DNA of 18,657 nucleotides from the NCBI GenBank assembly GCA_965662725.1, contig CBFIIT010000032.1, forward strand, positions 1 through 18,657, written 5' to 3'. Positions within the stretch are counted from its first letter, which is position 1. Every line of letters starts with the position of its first letter. This document shows, in pieces, positions 16,297 to 18,657 of this stretch. Source of the DNA: UBA8337 sp965662725 (GTDB lineage Bacteria > Pseudomonadota > Alphaproteobacteria > RS24). Under the pieces are notes generated by a model that saw only the letters and a program-made list of their open reading frames with translations, was not told the origin of the DNA and ran no database searches. The position numbers and the translations under genes are program-made.

Positions 16297-16635
16297 TTAG
16301 CTACAAGAAGCATTACCCGCAGCATTACCGGTAACAAAAATATACGCTTTTTGCGGCGACACTTTACCCATCTGGGTTAACGCGGCGTCACTGACGGTGT
16401 ATTTCAAAATCGTTGCGCCGGATGCAGCGGCTGTGCTGACAATATCCAGCTCGAATTTTTTACGCGGGTTTGAACCTTTTCCGATTTCCAGCTTAGTGAC
16501 ATCACTGGTGGTGACTGAACCGTCAAACGTAACAGCGATTTCGGTTGATGAACAATCAACGGCAGAAACAGATGCAGCTTGCGCCGGCACAACACTCATC
16601 AGGCTGACAGCGGAAATAATAAAAAACTTTTTCAT
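16297..16635 (-). CDS. Small secreted protein, paralogue of its upstream neighbour
   Basis: 112 residues with a signal peptide (MKKFFIISAVSLMSVVPAQA, cleavage near residue 20). The mature start, ASVSAVDC, matches that of the preceding gene, with Val-Asp-Cys at 26-28 in both, followed by a strand-like I-x-V-T-F segment. The second cysteine is next to the C-terminus (ASCS, Cys111), so a disulphide could tie both ends of a beta-sandwich of the immunoglobulin type. It is the last gene of the operon, 12 bases after its paralogue, with AAGGA upstream of the ATG and a terminator after it. The family is not recognised. Function is unknown; partnership with the lectin-domain protein is inferred from the operon. 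Confidence 0.8.
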   Translation of the reverse strand: MKKFFIISAVSLMSVVPAQAASVSAVDCSSTEIAVTFDGSVTTSDVTKLEIGKGSNPRKKFELDIVSTAAASGATILKYTVSDAALTQMGKVSPQKAYIFVTGNAAGNASCS

Positions 16636-16647
16636 AGTGATATTCCT

Positions 16648-17019
16648 TTAGTTACAGACGCGTGTCGAAGTATCACCGTCTGCGGTGGTTTCAACAGCGA
16701 TCGGCCAAACGTTCCAGTCATATGTGTCTTCATAGTCTGCACGCGTAACATACATGGTGCACGAGGTACCGGCCGTATCGAAAATACAATTGCCTGCAGC
16801 CAGTTCAACGGTTTCTGATGAACCGCTGTCTTTCTTAAATTTAAGACTGGTCAATCCGGTTGTCGTAGATGATGTGGCTTCGATATCAATTGCCGTTACG
16901 GCACTTGCGAAGGTCAAAATCAACTTTGGCGGTGTGCAATCAACTGAAGATAAATTGGCTGCCTGTGCGCCGGAAGTAAAAGCAAATAAGATGCCAACGA
17001 ATAGTGTCTTTTTAAACAT
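16648..17019 (-). CDS. Small secreted cysteine-bracketed protein
   Basis: 123 residues, signal peptide MFKKTLFVGILFAFTSGAQA. The mature sequence starts ANLSSVDC with Cys28, has a middle cysteine pair (Cys78 and Cys87, GNCIF and TSCTM), and ends RVCN with Cys122 penultimate. The N-terminal strand pattern (L-I-L-T-F, then AVTAID) resembles the next gene's product (I-A-V-T-F, then VTTSD). GGAGG lies five bases upstream of the ATG and overlaps the stop codon of the lectin-domain gene (TAGGAGG), so translation of the two is likely coupled. No known family is recognised. An extracytoplasmic beta-sandwich accessory to the large adhesin is inferred. Confidence 0.82.
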   Translation of the reverse strand: MFKKTLFVGILFAFTSGAQAANLSSVDCTPPKLILTFASAVTAIDIEATSSTTTGLTSLKFKKDSGSSETVELAAGNCIFDTAGTSCTMYVTRADYEDTYDWNVWPIAVETTADGDTSTRVCN

Positions 17020-17027
17020 GAAACCTC

Positions 17028-18657
17028 CTACTCTGCATAGGTGCAGAAATTCGCATCGCCTGACGGAATGCTGTAATTAACCGTTTGTGAAATATCGATA
17101 TTGGAGTCGCCGGACTGACCGCCCCACTCCACCAAATAGCCGTCAATCCACCAGTTATAATGGGCAAAGTCATTCCAACGGCCATTACCCCAAACGTGCA
17201 AATAATGTTCGGATGAACTACAGCAGTTATTCGGCTCACCCTTGCCGGCTGTGCCATTCCAATTCTCATAGGTGTTGGTGTGTTTGCCGGAACCGTTGGC
17301 ATTATTGCCTGATGGTGTGCTCCAATATGGGGCTGATGTCGAGGCGGGATAATTATCGGTACCGAATTTCACCATTTTCTCCGGACCGGTCACCCAGTAC
17401 CAGTGGTTCTCGCCGTGCGTTTGACCTGTTTTGTCACCTGATGATACGCCACAACGGCTCATGACGGTGCTGTCATCAAGCCTGTCACAAGCGCCAATCC
17501 AACCAACGCCTTGAACTTTATCTTTCAAAATAGCTTGTTCCGCGGCTGAAGTCGGCGTCGCCAAATAACCGGTCATGCCGAATAATGACTTCCCGGCGGC
17601 TTTTGTGCGCGCACTTGAAAATGTGACGCGGCGATCGCGGAAATATTCATAGAAGTGATAAGTCCCGTCCTCATGCAAATATGGCACCCGGTTACTTAAG
17701 GTGAATGCCAATTTGCGGGCCGACGCAGGGTTTGAGCCACCGTCAAATATATAGCCGACGCGTTTAAACAGACCGACCCATCCGGCTTCTGTAGTGGTTC
17801 CATGAAACCGCATAATTCCGGTTGTCGGGTCATAATCTGCGTGTGTTACACCGGTCACGCCCAGATTTGTGTAGCGCTTAATCGAGTTTGCGCCTCGCGT
17901 TGCGACGGTTACTGAGTCGCCTTGAATGAACAGCAGATCATCATCGTCAAAGCTACCGGTGATGGATACGGCAGCACCGTTAATGCTGCCAGTGGCATTA
18001 AAGTCACTGCCTGAAACTTGTGTATTTGTGATGCAGCCATTTTCATTTGAGAGCCTCAGCGTCTGACTGCTGATAGTGGCTGAGCGGCCATAGCTGTTTG
18101 AGTTATCATCCGTTGCGGTGATGCTGATTGTATAAGAGCCGGCATCCAAATCTTGAATATTCGAAATACCGGAGCTTGCGGTGTTAACCACCAAACGCCC
18201 TGCGCTGTTTACGATGAACGGGCTGTTTTGAACACCGTTCCCGTCATCACCCGACCAAGTTGTGTTGCCTAATGTGGTGGTAACGGCATAAGTGACATTT
18301 CCAGGTTGTGATGTGCAGCCTGAGCCTGAGCAATTACCGTCATAAACGGTGAAGGCGTCAGTTTGAATTGTCGAGTCTGTGCCGTCCAATGCCAAGCCGC
18401 CGGATGGCGCGGTGATTTGTGGTGTATGCACCGCCCAATTATTACCGCGTGAAATCGCATCGGCATAAGTCTCATCTCCGGTCAGTTGAGAAATCTCATT
18501 CAGATAAGCGCGCGCATAACGCCCTTCATCGCCTGACGGACGAATAATGCCGGTAGCATTCGGGTCTGCATCAAGCAGATTGACCACTTCAACGTCAGAA
18601 ATCTGTCCGTCATGATCAGTGTCGAAGATGCTGAGTGACTGATAAGAAGAAACTGAT
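17028..18657 (-). CDS. Large secreted protein with EF-hand loop, cadherin-like repeats and C-type lectin domain, N-terminus outside window
   Basis: The reading frame runs through the right edge without a stop, so at least 542 residues are present and the start is missing; the GTG at 18587 is not a likely start. An EF-hand-type loop DTDHDGQISDVE (18623-18588) has Asp, Asp, Asp, Gly, Ile and Glu at the canonical positions. A cadherin/immunoglobulin-like segment follows (about 18300-18060; DAGSYTISITATDDNSNS), then a bacterial adhesin-type repeat (about 17990-17680; YDPTTGIMRFHG, GYIFDGG). The C-terminal part (about 17585-17120) has C-type lectin features: GYLATPTSAAEQ, WYWVTGPE, EPN (17237-17229), WND (17177-17169) and GYLVEW. 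EPN with WND is the arrangement that binds calcium and mannose-like sugars in animal lectins. A surface adhesin role is inferred. Confidence 0.85.
   Translation of the reverse strand, partial: SVSSYQSLSIFDTDHDGQISDVEVVNLLDADPNATGIIRPSGDEGRYARAYLNEISQLTGDETYADAISRGNNWAVHTPQITAPSGGLALDGTDSTIQTDAFTVYDGNCSGSGCTSQPGNVTYAVTTTLGNTTWSGDDGNGVQNSPFIVNSAGRLVVNTASSGISNIQDLDAGSYTISITATDDNSNSYGRSATISSQTLRLSNENGCITNTQVSGSDFNATGSINGAAVSITGSFDDDDLLFIQGDSVTVATRGANSIKRYTNLGVTGVTHADYDPTTGIMRFHGTTTEAGWVGLFKRVGYIFDGGSNPASARKLAFTLSNRVPYLHEDGTYHFYEYFRDRRVTFSSARTKAAGKSLFGMTGYLATPTSAAEQAILKDKVQGVGWIGACDRLDDSTVMSRCGVSSGDKTGQTHGENHWYWVTGPEKMVKFGTDNYPASTSAPYWSTPSGNNANGSGKHTNTYENWNGTAGKGEPNNCCSSSEHYLHVWGNGRWNDFAHYNWWIDGYLVEWGGQSGDSNIDISQTVNYSIPSGDANFCTYAE

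Noticed and set aside
17028..17590. The lectin-fold C-terminus as the variable protein of a diversity-generating retroelement
   Set aside because: No reverse transcriptase and no near-repeat template region with adenine differences are seen downstream within the window, and the domain resembles ordinary Lectin_C with EPN/WND rather than the formylglycine-enzyme-like fold usual in those systems.

Overview
The window reads as chromosomal DNA of an alphaproteobacterium with a mid-range GC content. Two gene runs typical of that class are present: rlpA-dac-tmk-holB-metG, and ntrY-ntrX-trkA-trkH-dat-hfq-mazG. The short methionyl-tRNA synthetase without zinc-binding cysteines, the NtrY/NtrX pair and the hfq neighbourhood all fit. 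I cannot name a genus from sequence alone.

Left region (1-2214). Two minus-strand genes for exported proteins sit at the edge. One is a complete outer-membrane beta-barrel candidate and the other is cut by the window edge. They are followed by about 440 bases with no gene, a small AlpA/excisionase-like DNA-binding protein, and a tRNA-Ser(UGA) gene with its terminator. The regulator lies just beyond the 3' end of the tRNA, which is a common integration position, so this side may be the end of a mobile or formerly mobile segment.

Middle region (2215-15374, plus strand). This is a nearly continuous run of housekeeping genes: cell-wall remodelling (RlpA, PBP5-type DacA), thymidylate kinase, DNA polymerase III delta', MetRS, the NtrY/NtrX two-component system, the potassium uptake pair TrkA/TrkH, a D-amino-acid aminotransferase, and Hfq. 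Most genes are spaced by 0-35 bases and are probably cotranscribed in a few units. The two blocks meet at metG/ntrY, with none of the usual intervening or preceding genes (tatD, ntrBC). hflX is missing from the hfq end, and mazG is inverted so that its stop codon overlaps that of hfq.

Right region (16187-18657, minus strand). A separate three-gene operon encodes a large secreted protein, cut at the right edge, followed by two small secreted proteins. The large protein has an EF-hand-like calcium loop, cadherin/adhesin-type repeats and a C-terminal C-type lectin-like domain with EPN and WND motifs. The two small proteins share an export signal, a Val-Asp-Cys at the same position and a penultimate cysteine. 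A terminator follows. This operon is the best candidate for an undescribed surface or adhesion system.

Other points worth a second look are an Hfq that has lost the usual proximal-face and rim residues, a TrkH whose fourth pore loop lacks its glycine, and an NtrX without the sigma-54 GAFTGA loop.
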